From Ridgeia piscesae (lineage: Eukaryota > Annelida > Polychaeta > Sabellida > Siboglinidae): 64,000 nucleotides of DNA. The stretch is from assembly GCA_025642075.2 (NCBI GenBank), contig JAODUO010000044.1, positions 1,101,001 to 1,165,000 on the forward strand, given 5' to 3'. The translations under genes and the position numbers were made by a program. The notes beneath the pieces are model-generated. The model saw nothing but the letters and a program-made list of their open reading frames with translations. It searched no databases and had not been told where the DNA came from. Shown here piece by piece: positions 13,162-24,985 of this stretch (its first letter is position 1; the number at the start of each line of letters is the position of its first letter).

Positions 13162-13599
13162 CTTGCCGGGCCCTTTCGTTATGAGCAAGTCGATGCATTC
13201 CCTCGCCTTCGCCTGGATGCCGAAGTGGATCGCCGCTCGTCCACCGTCGTCCTCGACCGTTGGGTCGGCACCGAGGGCCAGCAACTCCTCGACGAGGGCT
13301 GGCAGCTTGCAGCCGACGGCCCAGTGAAGCGCTGTCCGACCGAGGGCATCCCGTCGGTTGGCCGACGCTCCGTGTTCGACGAGGAAGCGCAGGCACGCGC
13401 GGTGGGACTCCGGATTGGCGCGGCGGAGCTCGTGCGCCCCGCGCACGCAGTGAACGAGCGCCGCCTCACCAGCGTCGTCTGCTGCGTTGAAGTTAACGGC
13501 GCGTCCGACGCCTTCCAAACGCAGTTTCAGGATCAGTTCACCGAGTTCCTTCGTCTTAGCGAGGAACGCGAGCCGGTGGAGGATCTCAGTGAGATTCAT
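13162..13599 (-). CDS. Ankyrin-repeat protein, first coding exon (partial gene)
   Basis: The minus-strand exon starts at an ATG (13,599) and encodes 146 residues. It ends in phase 0 at AAG|GTAATG. The N-terminal 35 residues are helical. Ankyrin repeats follow: an imperfect one around residues 41-83, a clear one around 84-117 (DALGRTALHWAV core, ending LLALGADP), and a third from about 118 that runs into the splice site. Ankyrin repeats are protein-binding modules, so the specific function cannot be assigned. The surrounding 13,160-13,790 is markedly GC- and CpG-rich, consistent with a promoter and first exon. No downstream exon was recognised between here and position 1, so the rest probably lies outside the window. 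It could instead be a retrocopy or an assembly break. Confidence 0.75.
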
Positions 13600-13800
13600 G
13601 TCCCGTCTGGCCGCCCGCGATCTCTCATGTTATCCGACCAGCACGGCGCCGCGTCCGCCGACGAAAAGCGAACATAAACAACGTGTAAACAACGACGGCG
13701 CGTGTTCTCTCGAGTTGCGCTCTCAACTCGACTCAAGTATCCCGGGGGAAACGACGCCGCGGCGCGTCGGCCCACATGGCGCCACCTGCCGAATGTGTCA
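13600..13800 (-). promoter_or_regulatory. CpG-rich promoter region of the ankyrin gene
   Basis: The sequence just upstream of the ATG is rich in CpG (for example GACGCCGCGGCGCGTCGG), in contrast to the AT-rich surroundings. No TATA box is evident. Assignment as promoter is inferred from position and composition. Confidence 0.45.
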
Positions 13801-13913
13801 GCGTTAACTGGTTAACTGTAGTGCGTCAAGACGCGCCGCTACTACTATTGCTAATTTGAGCGTCGAGATCAACATCGTGTTGTGGAGATGAAGACGATGC
13901 AGACAGCTGCATC

Positions 13914-14522
13914 ATAATCATCATAATCATCATAATCATCATAATCATCATAATCATAATCATCATAATCATCAAATCATAATCATAATCATAATCATAA
14001 TCATAATCATAATCATAATCATAATCATAATCATAATCATAATCATAATCATAATCATAATCATAATCATAATCATAATTCATAATCAATAATCATCATA
14101 ATCATCATAATCATCATAATCATCATAATCATCATAATCATCATAATCATCATAATCATCATAATCATATCATCATAATCATCATAATCATCATAATCAT
14201 CATAATCATCATAATCATCATAATCATCATAATAATCATCATAATCATAATCATCATAATCATCATAATCATCATAATCATCATAATCATCATAATCATC
14301 ATAATCATCATAATCATCATAAATCATAATCATCATATTCATCATAATCATCATCATAATCATCATAATCATCATAATCATCATAATCATCATAATCATC
14401 ATAATCATCATAATCATCATAATCATCATAATCATCATAATCATCATAATCATCATAATCATCATAATCATCATAATCATCATAATCATCATAATCATCA
14501 TAATCATCATAATCATCATAAT

Positions 14523-14558
<36 letters not shown>

Positions 14559-14607
14559 AATCATCATCATAATCATAATCATAATCATAATCATAATCAT
14601 AATCATA

Positions 14608-14677
<70 letters not shown>

Positions 14678-14680
14678 ACA
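13914..14680. repeat. (ATAATC)n / (ATAATCATC)n / (ATC)n array
   Basis: About 770 bp of compound repeat. It runs from ATCATAATC 9-mers and ATAATC 6-mers to a pure ATC block at 14,627-14,678. On the minus strand the pure (GAT)n block directly follows the 3' end of the RTE-like LINE at about 14,690. This suggests that the array began as the LINE's simple-repeat tail. Confidence 0.95.
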
Positions 14681-14684
14681 TTGT

Positions 14685-15835
14685 GCAGCCATAGCGTCCA
14701 GTGGTTGGGCGAAGGCCTCGGCATTCTGCTTCCACATCTTGCGCTTTCCTCTGCCAGATGGTACCCTTCAAGTAGTCGTCTAGTTTATCTCTCCAACGTC
14801 TCGCCGGTCTTCCTCTAGGTCTAGGTGATACGCAGTGCCCATCGGTTATCTTGTATCCTGCTGATACGCCCTGCCCAGGTCCACTTCCGTCTTACGACTT
14901 GTTCAATCACGTCTGTGACCTTTGTCTTTTCTCTTACCCAGACGTTTGTTTTTCTGTCCCGGTATGTGATTTTTTTTAGCATACTCCTTTCCATCTTTGT
15001 TTGTGTGGCTGCTAGCTTGTTCTTTGCTTGGGTGGTGAGTGCCCATGTTTCCGCGCCGTTTGTCATTGCTGGGAGTACGCATGAGTTGTAGACTTGTCTC
15101 TTCAAACATGTTCCTTGAAGATGTCGCGGTGCTTGGCGAATGCTGTCCACCCGGCCAGTGATTCTTCTTTGAATCTCCTTGTCTTGGTTTTTGTCTCTGG
15201 TGCTGTATCTCTGTCCCAGGTAGGTGTAGCTTTCAACGTTCTCGATCTGAGTGTTGTTGACATATATTTGGTGCGTCGTTTTCCATCATCACTTTTGTCT
15301 TCGACCTGTTCATTTTCAGACCCTGATTTTAACTTTCATCAGCTAATTCCTGTAGCATTTGTTGTAGCTCATGTGGTGTATTAGCGCATATGAGTATGCC
15401 GTCGGCGAGCGAAACGATTAAGATATTCGCCGTCTATCTTCAAGCCTCTGGTGTCCCAAGTCAGTCGTTGGAATATGCGCTTTCGAGTGCTGCCGTGAAC
15501 AGCTTGGGCGATATGGTATCTCCCGGTCGTACTCCTCTCCTGATGTTGACCTTGTTGCTTTCTTTATGTAGGTGGACTGTCATCGAACTGTTGGTGTAGA
15601 TTTCCTTCAGGAGTTCGATATACACTTCTTCTATCCCCTGTTCTTGAAGCGACGTCAGTACTGCTTGAGTCGAAGGCTTTCTCGTAGTTGTCGAATGCGA
15701 TGCAGAATGGGGTATTTTATTCTCTGCACTTCTCCTTCAGTTGGTTTACGACGTGGGTGTGGTCTGTCGTTGAGTATCCGCTTCTGAATCCAGTTTGCTC
15801 TCGTGGCTGGTTTGTGTCGAGTGCACAGAGTTAGG
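14685..15835 (-). mobile_element. RTE/BovB-like LINE, 3' portion (decayed)
   Basis: Minus-strand translation in several frames gives typical reverse-transcriptase motifs. An AFDNYEKAFDS block lies around 15,690, then LLKEIYTNSSMTVHL and RRGVRPGDTISPKLFTAAL at 15,500-15,600. The region after the RT has VYNSCVLPAMTNGAETWALT and RRKWTWAGRISRIQDNRW (14,821-15,150). The C-terminal piece runs on to about 14,690, where a (GAT)n tail begins. Frameshifts and stops interrupt it and the FADD active-site segment is broken, so it is a dead copy. Assignment to RTE/BovB rests on motif recall, not a search. Confidence 0.85.
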
Positions 15836-15837
15836 TC

Positions 15838-17090
15838 ATTAATCTTTCCCCTATAGACTAGAGTGACAAGCTGGCCGCTGCACTGAAGCCGCCGTGGACC
15901 ACTGGCTGCCATCTACTTGCCAGGCAGAAAGTGCTATACTGACTGGCAGGATATATACAATAGAACTTTTGAGCAACGTAATAAATGTAAAAGAAAGTCT
16001 GCTAAGACGAAATGTTTAACTTAGATATGTGTCGTTGTGCCCCTAGCCCTAGTTAAGACAGCTAATGATTAATTTCTGGAGTAGGCCAGCAGGGCCAGCT
16101 GTTGAATGTTTTGAGTTGGTTCACTGTGTTGGGGTAGGGATCTAAATATTTGTCACTGTGGTTTCTTGGCAATGTGAATAATGATCCAGTGGGATGTAGC
16201 CTCCAGCTTAGTCATTAGGGTAAGGGCTGTGACCTGGAAATGAGTTTATCCTGAGGTCAATATCCCAGATGGATATTCTGGACAGTTCACTGGTGTGAGC
16301 AACGTTAATCCATTTGCTGGTTACAACAGTCATTGTGAAGTAGCAAATACGGTTACCTCCTGTGTAGCGTATAACTGTACCAACCGACAGAAAACAGGAT
16401 CCGGAATATGCCATCGTCCCGTCATGAAATGACCAAACTAATTCTGTTTAGGGGGACATGAAAGGGAAACTGTGGTTATTTTAAGGAAACCTGTTACTAT
16501 GACATCCCTGCTATTTTGTTGTAGTTTGCCTAATTTTATATATTCAGTGTTATTACTATTGACACAGTATAATTAGTTAGTTGACTATCTTAATATTACT
16601 ACTTTTTTACTTTTCTACCTTTCTACCTGTTCTACTACTGTTGTTGGTCGTATTGTTGGCAGCTCTGTTTTGTTGTTGTTTTCCATATTTTCTCATCCAC
16701 TTTGCATGGTCTGTTTTTAAATCTGTGATTTTGTAATTCATTATATAGGTCTGGGTGTTATCGCCAATGTACTTGAAGGACGGACTTCAGTTGGTTGATT
16801 TTTAAATGACTTATTGGTAAAACACCACAACAATTGTGGATCTGGTAGAATAACAAATTAAATAGTACTAAGCTGTACTCACCCCTCACACGTTGAGACA
16901 CTGTATACTAGTCTAAGCCTGTTGATTTGTTTCATACTGGCATATTAGTGAGGCAACTGTTTGAACACATTGCACACAATTAAATAACACTGGCTAACTG
17001 AAGTCAGTAAATAAATAATGTGATAATTATGTAGAACACTTGGTGCAGTCCTATGTATATACAGGGACCGCAGTGGCTTTCTGCCTGGCA
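15838..17090. mobile_element. Probable insertion splitting the RTE-like LINE
   Basis: LINE RT sequence stops near 15,835 and resumes near 17,090-17,400. The interrupting ~1.25 kb has related inverted ends: TTGCCAGGCAGAAAG near 15,918-15,932, and its counterpart CTTTCTGCCTGGCAG near 17,078-17,092. It has no recognised transposase. Boundaries and class are uncertain. Confidence 0.45.
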
Positions 17091-17420
17091 GTTGCCTGGC
17101 TGTCACCAGCCCGTGTTGGCTTCAAAGTATCATGTGTCAACTGATAGCGGCCGAGCGATCTTGTTCTACTGGTGTGTTCTATTTATGTCTATGGTCGAGT
17201 GTCTTCTCTAGCCTTTTCGTTAGTACTTTCATGAATACTTTAAAGATGTTTGATAGTAGATATATCGTGAAGACTATCATCGCCTTAGCGTTCTTCCACA
17301 CTGTAGGTATTCGTCTTTCTGATAAGCATTTAGTGTACAGCTTAGCAAAGTGTCTTCGAGATGGTATCTTCTCCAGCTTTCAATGTATCGATGTTTATAA
17401 TTATGGTCGTTGCCTGTTGC
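17091..17420 (-). mobile_element. RTE-like LINE, upstream RT segment
   Basis: Minus-strand frames read IPTVWKNAKA and then VFMKVLTKRLEKTLDHRHK. This is the region of RTE/BovB reverse transcriptase that precedes the AFDNYEKAF block found at 15.7 kb. Orientation and order agree with a single LINE copy interrupted at 15,838-17,090. It is frameshifted and not functional. Confidence 0.7.
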
Positions 17421-17449
17421 AGTTGGCAGCTGCATGCTAATGGTTTTAC

Positions 17450-18925
17450 CATGGGGACAGCTGCCTCATGCCTCAATGCGCCGAGTTCTCTGTGGTCCCG
17501 CAAGAAATGAAACGGAATATAGTATACATTGATAACAAAAACTTTAAAACCCACCCCGGTGACGTCGGCCCGGATTCGACCGGGCCCAGATTCAGCAAAT
17601 CGCATACCTCGCATACACGAGCAAGCTCAGTGCCCGCTTTTATCTGCTCTGATGTATCGCTAGTGATATACGTCACGACCGGGCCAAGTTTCCTCAAAAT
17701 ATTAATGTATAACGCGTATGCGTTTCTATTCAATATTTACGTATAATAACAATCATATTGGTATACTTCATGTAGTCTACATGTATTACTAACGGAAACT
17801 ATGTTAGTATCAATGAAGAATTCTGGCCCGCTACCGTCACGGTCCCAGATTTGGCGGATTCGTGCCGAATCTGGGCCCGGCCGAATCTGTAACCACGACA
17901 CCGGGATTCGATCACCAGATAAACCCATATGGACCTAGAAGATGTTGTATGTAGGCGGTAGGCCACGAGTTCTGGTGGCTGACCAAGTCTATCATTTTAT
18001 AACAGCGCCTACAGAGAAGCATCTTGTGGCTGAAGGGTGCAGAAGGTTTTTGTCTTTCGTCCCTTCGTTTCTGCGTGCTCTCTCCTAACGTTTTCCCATC
18101 CGATTGGTGTAATCAGAAGGAGTCTCGATCTTTTTCACCAGACATTGTTCGACATGCACGCAAAACATGTTCTTTGTTTTATGTGTCTTAGAACGTATAC
18201 ATGTTTTTATGCAATGAAACAGACAGACATCGCCTCAAAAAGTCCAATAAAAATCAATAAAAACACACGGTTCTAATACGTATGCGTCTATATGCCGCGC
18301 ATGATGTCCGTCCGCCCTACGTGTTTACATCACCGCCACATTGAGATGGTCTGTGCATCCATCATGGTCAAACAGCCAACGAATTGCGTGCTAACAATTT
18401 CCTCGAGTTCTTGGGGTTCCATTACAAATGCCAAAAATGTGTATTGGAAATACCACGGCAGACTGAGCGAAATTGATACCAGACAATTTATTACAAATCT
18501 CCGGACTTTCCACTGGACAGATCCTTGTGTCTCGTTCGTCAGCAAACACAACATTCAATTATCAGTCTTTTGTGGGTCGTCATCTTTTGAGGAACAGTCG
18601 ACATTTCTCTGAGCATTGCGCTCTGTTTACATTAGTGAGAAGAAATTGAAAGTATGTTGCTCAAGTGTTGATCTTAACTCATTACTGAATTATTTAAATT
18701 GATTAAAATGTACATCTTGGACTTAAGCTTAGCTTTCTGCGTGGGTCTCACTATGCAAAATTGCCCCAGGGCACAATTATGCCATTGTACACAGAAGTTA
18801 GCATGTGTCATGTCAAACAGATTTGAACGTGCAGACATCATATCCTGATTCGCTGTTTGGTTCATTTAACCATAACACAGTCCGTTCAGGAATGTGTATG
18901 AAAACCATTAGTTAATCAAAATAAT
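17450..18925. other. Intergenic DNA with GC-rich patches
   Basis: Two GC-rich patches (17,560-17,600 and 17,820-17,900) share an inverted motif around GGGCCCAGATTC / GAATCTGGGCCC. At 18,333-18,554 on the minus strand an ATG-initiated ORF encodes about 74 residues that are not recognised. No gene is assigned. Confidence 0.35.
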
Positions 18926-18934
18926 TCAACATAA

Positions 18935-18956
18935 TATCAGATATATATATATATAA

Positions 18957-19007
<51 letters not shown>

Positions 19008-19110
19008 ATTCAAAAAAATTCAACATAATATCAGATATATATATATATACTCAATATTATATATATACATTATATATATATATAATGTATATATATATAA
19101 TATTGAGTAA
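18935..19110. repeat. AT-rich repeat with near-perfect palindrome
   Basis: A phrase beginning TTCAACATAATATCAG occurs at about 18,927 and 19,018, each copy followed by TA runs. The second leads into a near-perfect palindrome at about 19,049-19,108 with arms ACTCAATATTATATATATAC and the matching complement ending AATATTGAGT. Confidence 0.85.
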
Positions 19111-19114
19111 GTTA

Positions 19115-20580
19115 TATAGTATTCTATACATTCTGATATAGCAAAAATAATTGATGTACAGTTATTTATAGTATTCTATATATGGATTTGAGGTTTTCGT
19201 CATGGGCGACTGATTAAATTTCAAGATAACTGTTAATTGGAACGGATAACTATAAGGATATTTATATAAAATACAGTTCAGCGCTACGCATTTATTTGGT
19301 GGAACACAGGCCAAAAGCTCAAGCTATCTTTTCGTGAAGGCTGACGCCGAAGCTCCGACTTCATACGTATCAAATTTCGTTTACTGGATTTCCCTTTCGC
19401 CTACCTTTTACACATATGCCAAGTATTTATTGTAGGTGTACTGAAACACATCGTTAAATGCTTGCTCATTGGCAATATTCCTATTCCATAACATTGGCGT
19501 GAAATTAGTATTTTAACGCAATTCTTCGATTAAATCTGGCTCCTCTTCCGCTGCTGTGTGTAAACATGCCTGTATTGTTTCCGGAGCCGACTAGGCGGCA
19601 GCAATGATATCGTAATAATAATTTATGGCATTAGACAATCCCAAAATCATCAGCTTTTTACGAACAAATGCGGAATTCTCTTGTATAAATTGTCGGCAAA
19701 ATGCATATTTATAGTATATTTGAGGATGACACCTAGCTAAACCAGAATTTATGTGTTTATTTGCATTGATGCAACTCAAGTATAGCACATGTTTTGGCCA
19801 CAACACAACCTCTCGATAGAATTCGGTAGCAGGTACATATTTCCATTAATCTGGCTTTGAGAAAGTTAAAAAATATTAAAATCTGGATATATATTTGGTA
19901 TGTATCTGTACCACAGAACTGTTAGCAAACTGGCAGAAACACTACTGGCACAACATTCTGGTTTGTTAATTTGTTTTCATTCCCTGTCATTATTTTCACA
20001 ACTTTTTGCAGCGGTTGTCTCCGTAATAAATGGATTTCTATTGGTTTTGCACAGTCTAAATGCACGCTTGAATGTAGACCTCTGCTGTTGTCTAGCGCCA
20101 CAAAGGGCACCCAGTCACTGAATACCCATGCACCTGAATACACTGAACAATGTGCAAGCCGACACCAGCCGGTTAGGTCGTTGCGCAAGGGCCTGCAAGT
20201 GGGTCACGATACATGGCATGACTCCGCCATGCATACGGCCCCAGGGGCCGTATGCATGGATGCCCACTGTGTCAACGATGCTGTCAACGTAGCTGTCAAT
20301 GTAGCAGTTAACTGCTGCTTTAGTGGCTCCCCTTGCAAAAACCAGCTGGCACCTGGCTCAGGCTGTGGTGGACGTTCTGGCAGTGGTGCAGGCATCACAG
20401 ATAATGATACATCTGGAATGCCAAGACATGTTCCTTTAGTAACTTATTTGAATTAGCACGTGTACTTTATTATTGACATAGTCAATCATGTTTTCTGTAA
20501 CTGAAGAATAGAGTAACTACACCTGTATGTTGCCATGGTCTTACCCAACATGCTATTTACTCACATAATATACAAGATGT
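19115..20580. other. Intergenic DNA, with a GC-rich palindrome and short tandem units
   Basis: No coding exon was recognised. It contains a 33-bp palindrome at 20,227-20,259 (listed separately). A short array of about 12-bp units with core CTGTCAACGTAG lies at about 20,269-20,312. Confidence 0.4.
20227..20259. repeat. Perfect 33-bp palindrome, 16-bp arms
   Basis: CCATGCATACGGCCCC is followed by a single A and then by its exact reverse complement. No terminator or transposon end was recognised nearby. Confidence 0.9.
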
Positions 20581-20615
20581 TCACTTGATCAAAAATGTAT
20601 GTACACACCAACACG

Positions 20616-20925
<310 letters not shown>

Positions 20926-20939
20926 GTATGTGATGTGTA

Positions 20940-22015
20940 AGTATGATTATTGCTTAGAATTTAGAAGGTGACAGATCATTGTAGATGTGACAAAGTGTGG
21001 ATTTTGACCTCTGTCCTATTATGTAACTCTACCAGTCACCAACTCTAGGGCTGACCATGCTCTTGTGTATTGCTATTGTAGTATAATTGCCCTGGTCATG
21101 GATGCCTGCCACTTTATGGTGACTGCCTGTAACTTGAGTCCCCTACTGTGCTATTTGAATGATGGCTCTCTATCTCTATCTCTTTCTACTGGGAAGTTTC
21201 CATTATTAGGATGCTTGATGCAACCCTCAATGTTTACATAAGCTGTTTGACATTGTTAATTAGATATGAAACTCAAAGATTAATTGAGATTGCTCACCTC
21301 ATGCATCATCCACTGGCAGCACCATAGCCATGAACATTATAAGTTTTGTAAATATTACATATAATTTACGTATTGTGTTAATAGGTTATTTTCATTGTAT
21401 CGTGTATGAGTTGCATATTACTGTACATAATAATTATTTCTGCATAACAGTTCTGCAAAAGAGTTTCTTTCATAATACAACTGTTTGTAGCACTCAAATC
21501 ATTATATAAATTTGAATATAGGCATATGTTTGATTTACTAATGGATGTTGAACTATTATAAATAAAGTGTCATGATATGTTCCATTAATGCACTTGGTTC
21601 ATTTTTTATCGAAATGAGAATTATAGTTGTAATAACTGTACTCCAACAATAATTACATATACTAGTATATGTTTTAATATAAATTTATTTTGTGTTATAA
21701 TTTATGCTATCAACAAGTCTGAAAACAGTCAGTCCTAGCTTTAGGGCCACTTAATTTTGTTGTAATATGTCACAAGCACACATATCATAAAATCAAATAA
21801 TTAAATTTAAATAGAAAACACTGTTTGGCATTTTATTTCATTTGTTTAATTTCTATTACTTTTTTTTAGCAGAGAAGACACTGTAGTAAATAAAGAATTG
21901 TACATAATACGGTGACACCACAGACAGTAATCATTCGATTGACTAGATGTGAATACTCACCATCATTTCCGTTGTCACATCCCCATATCGGTTCCTTCAC
22001 CAATTGTATTCATGA
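20940..22015. other. Intergenic DNA, nothing recognised
   Basis: AT-rich sequence with no protein-like frame, RNA gene or clear repeat. Confidence 0.4.
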
Positions 22016-22051
22016 TAATATCAGCATACAGCGGAGATGTGTTTGGTGGTC

Positions 22052-22401
22052 TGCCTACCACTTTCCCTGATCACGTATAGTGCGTTCAAAGATCGCAGAT
22101 TTAAAATCTTTCCCCTTTTGTTTAGGTCGTCCTCCGTTCTTAGCGCCACCCCGAGCGAATTCACTTTAGCGGTGAGTTCGCCTCTCGACAAACTTCCTTT
22201 TTTATTGTTTGTTACCGAATTTCTTAACTTGCTCATCAAAATACTTTTTCGTTGCCGACAGGTCGGCTTACGCTTAACTTTGTTCTCTACGCGCTCCCCA
22301 CCTTCGCCGACTTCCGTGCCAAGCTTAATGTAAACAAACACTGACCACGTCGTGCGATGAACCGCCGCTTTGACCCTGTGCGTCACCGCGCCGGTGCGCA
22401 A
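22052..22401 (-). other. Possible coding exon in a CpG-rich patch
   Basis: A minus-strand open frame with protein-like, basic composition (…SRGELTAKVNSLGVALRTED…) crosses a GC- and CpG-rich stretch. It could end at a G|GTAGGC donor near 22,055. The frame has no ATG at its start; the first internal ATG precedes SKLRNSVTNN. It could be an internal exon, a first exon starting at that ATG, or chance. No family is recognised and no partner exon was found. Confidence 0.25.
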
Positions 22402-22559
22402 TGCGGCACAATTCGTGGGGAATCCCTGTTTCGAAGCGGTATTAGCTCTTCAATTGACTCTCAGGATCGCGGTCTGCAGACCAACTATGCGGCGGTTAAA
22501 TCGCACTGCGACCGACTCATGCATACCGACTGAATCACTCGCTAGGCCACGGCACAGTT

Positions 22560-23400
22560 AGTCGGAGGGTAGTGCCTGTGCGGCGCCTAAGCTAGTCTGG
22601 GGACATGCATATGAGCCCTGGAGCTTATTGGGGACTATGCGAGACTAATTGGGGACTGGACACAAGAATAATATTCTAACGATGGATGACAGTTGTAGCT
22701 TCCGACTGATGAATACTAGGAAAATCAGTTCATAAATATCTTATGTTATACGTTTCTTATCTTAAATGTCCGATTTAATATTGAGTTTATCACACTATCA
22801 TAGACACAGCGATTTACGTTGTGCAGATAATAGACACGATGTTAGACCGTATGTGTCTTTTACGGAATTTGAGTTTTACGTTGTTGTACGTTGTGGTTTC
22901 GATAAGCACTTATATCTGACAAGTTGTCTAAATGCACATAATCATAACACATGTAAACGTTTGGCCCAAAACAGGTTGTATTGCGCGAAAAATGGCACTC
23001 TTCATTATTAGTCAAGACAAGTACTTGCCGATATTGCCATGGCAACCACCATAATAATCGATTAAAATTCATGATTTCCGTGATCATTGTCACCGGCAAA
23101 GTGTTCCACTGCTTCTGCTTGTAATAATCCTTCGGACAATATAACTGAAATACGCTATTTCGGAACAGTTCGATTATTACGACTAAAACAAAACAAAGTC
23201 CTATATGTTAACATGGAGTATATGGACCTCCTGCCCCCAACTGCCCCCAGCCTCGTTTTCGCGCGCGAGACTTGCACGCCCTAATAAAACATCGGAATGC
23301 GTTGAAATGTTGGGTCGTCATACAAGCATGTTCACATGATAATACACCCACAATAAATGTCCCACATACACCAAACAATTATGATAACATATACTACTAC
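22560..23400. other. Intergenic DNA
   Basis: Includes copy B of a dispersed repeat at about 22,607-22,712, which is the reverse complement of 10,972-11,042. Nothing else was recognised. Confidence 0.4.
22607..22712 (-). repeat. Dispersed repeat, copy B
   Basis: Reverse complement of copy A near 11.0 kb, sharing ATTGGGGACTGGACAC, AGAATAATATTCT and GACAGTTGTAGCTTC with few differences. Its relation to a known element is not recognised. Confidence 0.7.
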
Positions 23401-23405
23401 TTTAA

Positions 23406-23525
23406 AGGGAACCAAAAGGGAAATATTAAGTGCTATGCACGTGAAAGAGCTAATACAAAGCAACCATTCTGAACGGTAATCACAGTTTTAACGTCAGTGG
23501 TTTATTAGTAAAATAATTCCAAAGT
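23406..23525 (+). repeat. Left terminal inverted repeat, copy 1
   Basis: Pairs with 30,180-30,298 in reverse complement with scattered mismatches. It is nearly identical to the left end of copy 2 at 35,215. Confidence 0.85.
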
Positions 23526-24985
23526 GGATAATTTTACTGAAATCATCGGCTTCATAGAGGCGTCCATGAAGCGCCTCTTCCTGTTGTCTGACCGAGGTCT
23601 GACCACTCAGCACGCAGAACCGGCCTTAAAGTCACGTGTCCGATTGCGTGCGTCAATGCTATCGCCGTTGTAAACACAATGTTGTAAGATACGCGAATTT
23701 TGAAGAAGGACATCCGTTCGAAGAACGTTGCTTCGAATAGGATGTTTTTCACCGTATATACTGGGTCAAGATCCGCAGAAACGTCGGCGACGTCGAGTTT
23801 TCAAGTATGGAGCTGTGAAACGATATTAGCGCGATATTTAATCACCAACGATAGTCGTCGAAACGGGTTACCGGTCGAATCCTTCCATCGCCGTAGCCAA
23901 GTCATAAAAACGCGCAAGAAGGTTAGAAAATTTATTAAGTCTTCTGTATCTAAATTATTTGAATCTTGTACCATTAGACACATTGCGATGTTTGTCGAGA
24001 TGACTTTGTACATACTGATATTGTTCGTAAACGTCCACCACAGTTAACGTTCTAGAAGGTATGTACAGGGGAATCATGGAGCCGCTAACTAGGTCCAAGC
24101 GAGTTAGGCCGTCCGATATTGTTATTCATTTTTTTTGTTTTTTTTATCCTACTTTGAATGGTTTATATCACGTTTGCGTGAACAGAGGCATAAAAATAAG
24201 GTAAAGCTACATGTCAATAACACAAAAAACAGCTGAATGCAAGCCAGATCATAGACGTCATAGTCAATCCGCATGAACGATAATATAGGCACTTTGATAT
24301 CAATCGCTAAATAACTTCAAAAGTACTGCCTTTCGAGTTTCGTAGCTACGCATGCAGTTCCTATTTTCAGGTTGACCGCTCTGAAAGTGCCAACATGACT
24401 GCTATATTTTTTAGTAAACATATTATTCAAACATTAAAAAACAGCATTGCGAATGTTGTTTTCAATCATTCATGTTATTTGTTCAGTGAGAGAACAAATT
24501 CTGTGTGCTGTATCAGTTCAGATACTCATACAACATTGATACTAGGACATGTTACAGGATAAAAGGATGAATAATTAGCTATGATGAGACATAACGTATG
24601 TACTGTAAAAAAATCACTTTGCAAATTTGCAATATTATTGCCTTTATTGGTAGTTTCTTGAAATATTGGGGGACACACTGAGCAAACAAGAAGAAATATT
24701 AACAGACTAGCATAATATACTAGATGGAACGTGGACTTGTAGATATCCCACAAGATCACTCTATCCAATACAACCCCAATTTTCAAACAATTTTCGGTAA
24801 ACATTTGGAACCAGTTTCTTCTCCACCACAATGAGTGGAATTCTCTACCCTCAACCATTGTGTCGTGCAAATCACTAATGTAATTCAAAAAATAATAATC
24901 CAATGGTTTAGCAAGTAAGTCAGATGATCCACCATGCACATTAGCGTGATGTCTCAATATGACATTTTGCCAGTTAACAATATAC

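Noticed and set aside
13225..13807. Plus-strand ORFs opposite the ankyrin exon
   Set aside because: They are shadows of the GC-rich minus-strand exon, which has the ankyrin consensus and proper start and splice sites.
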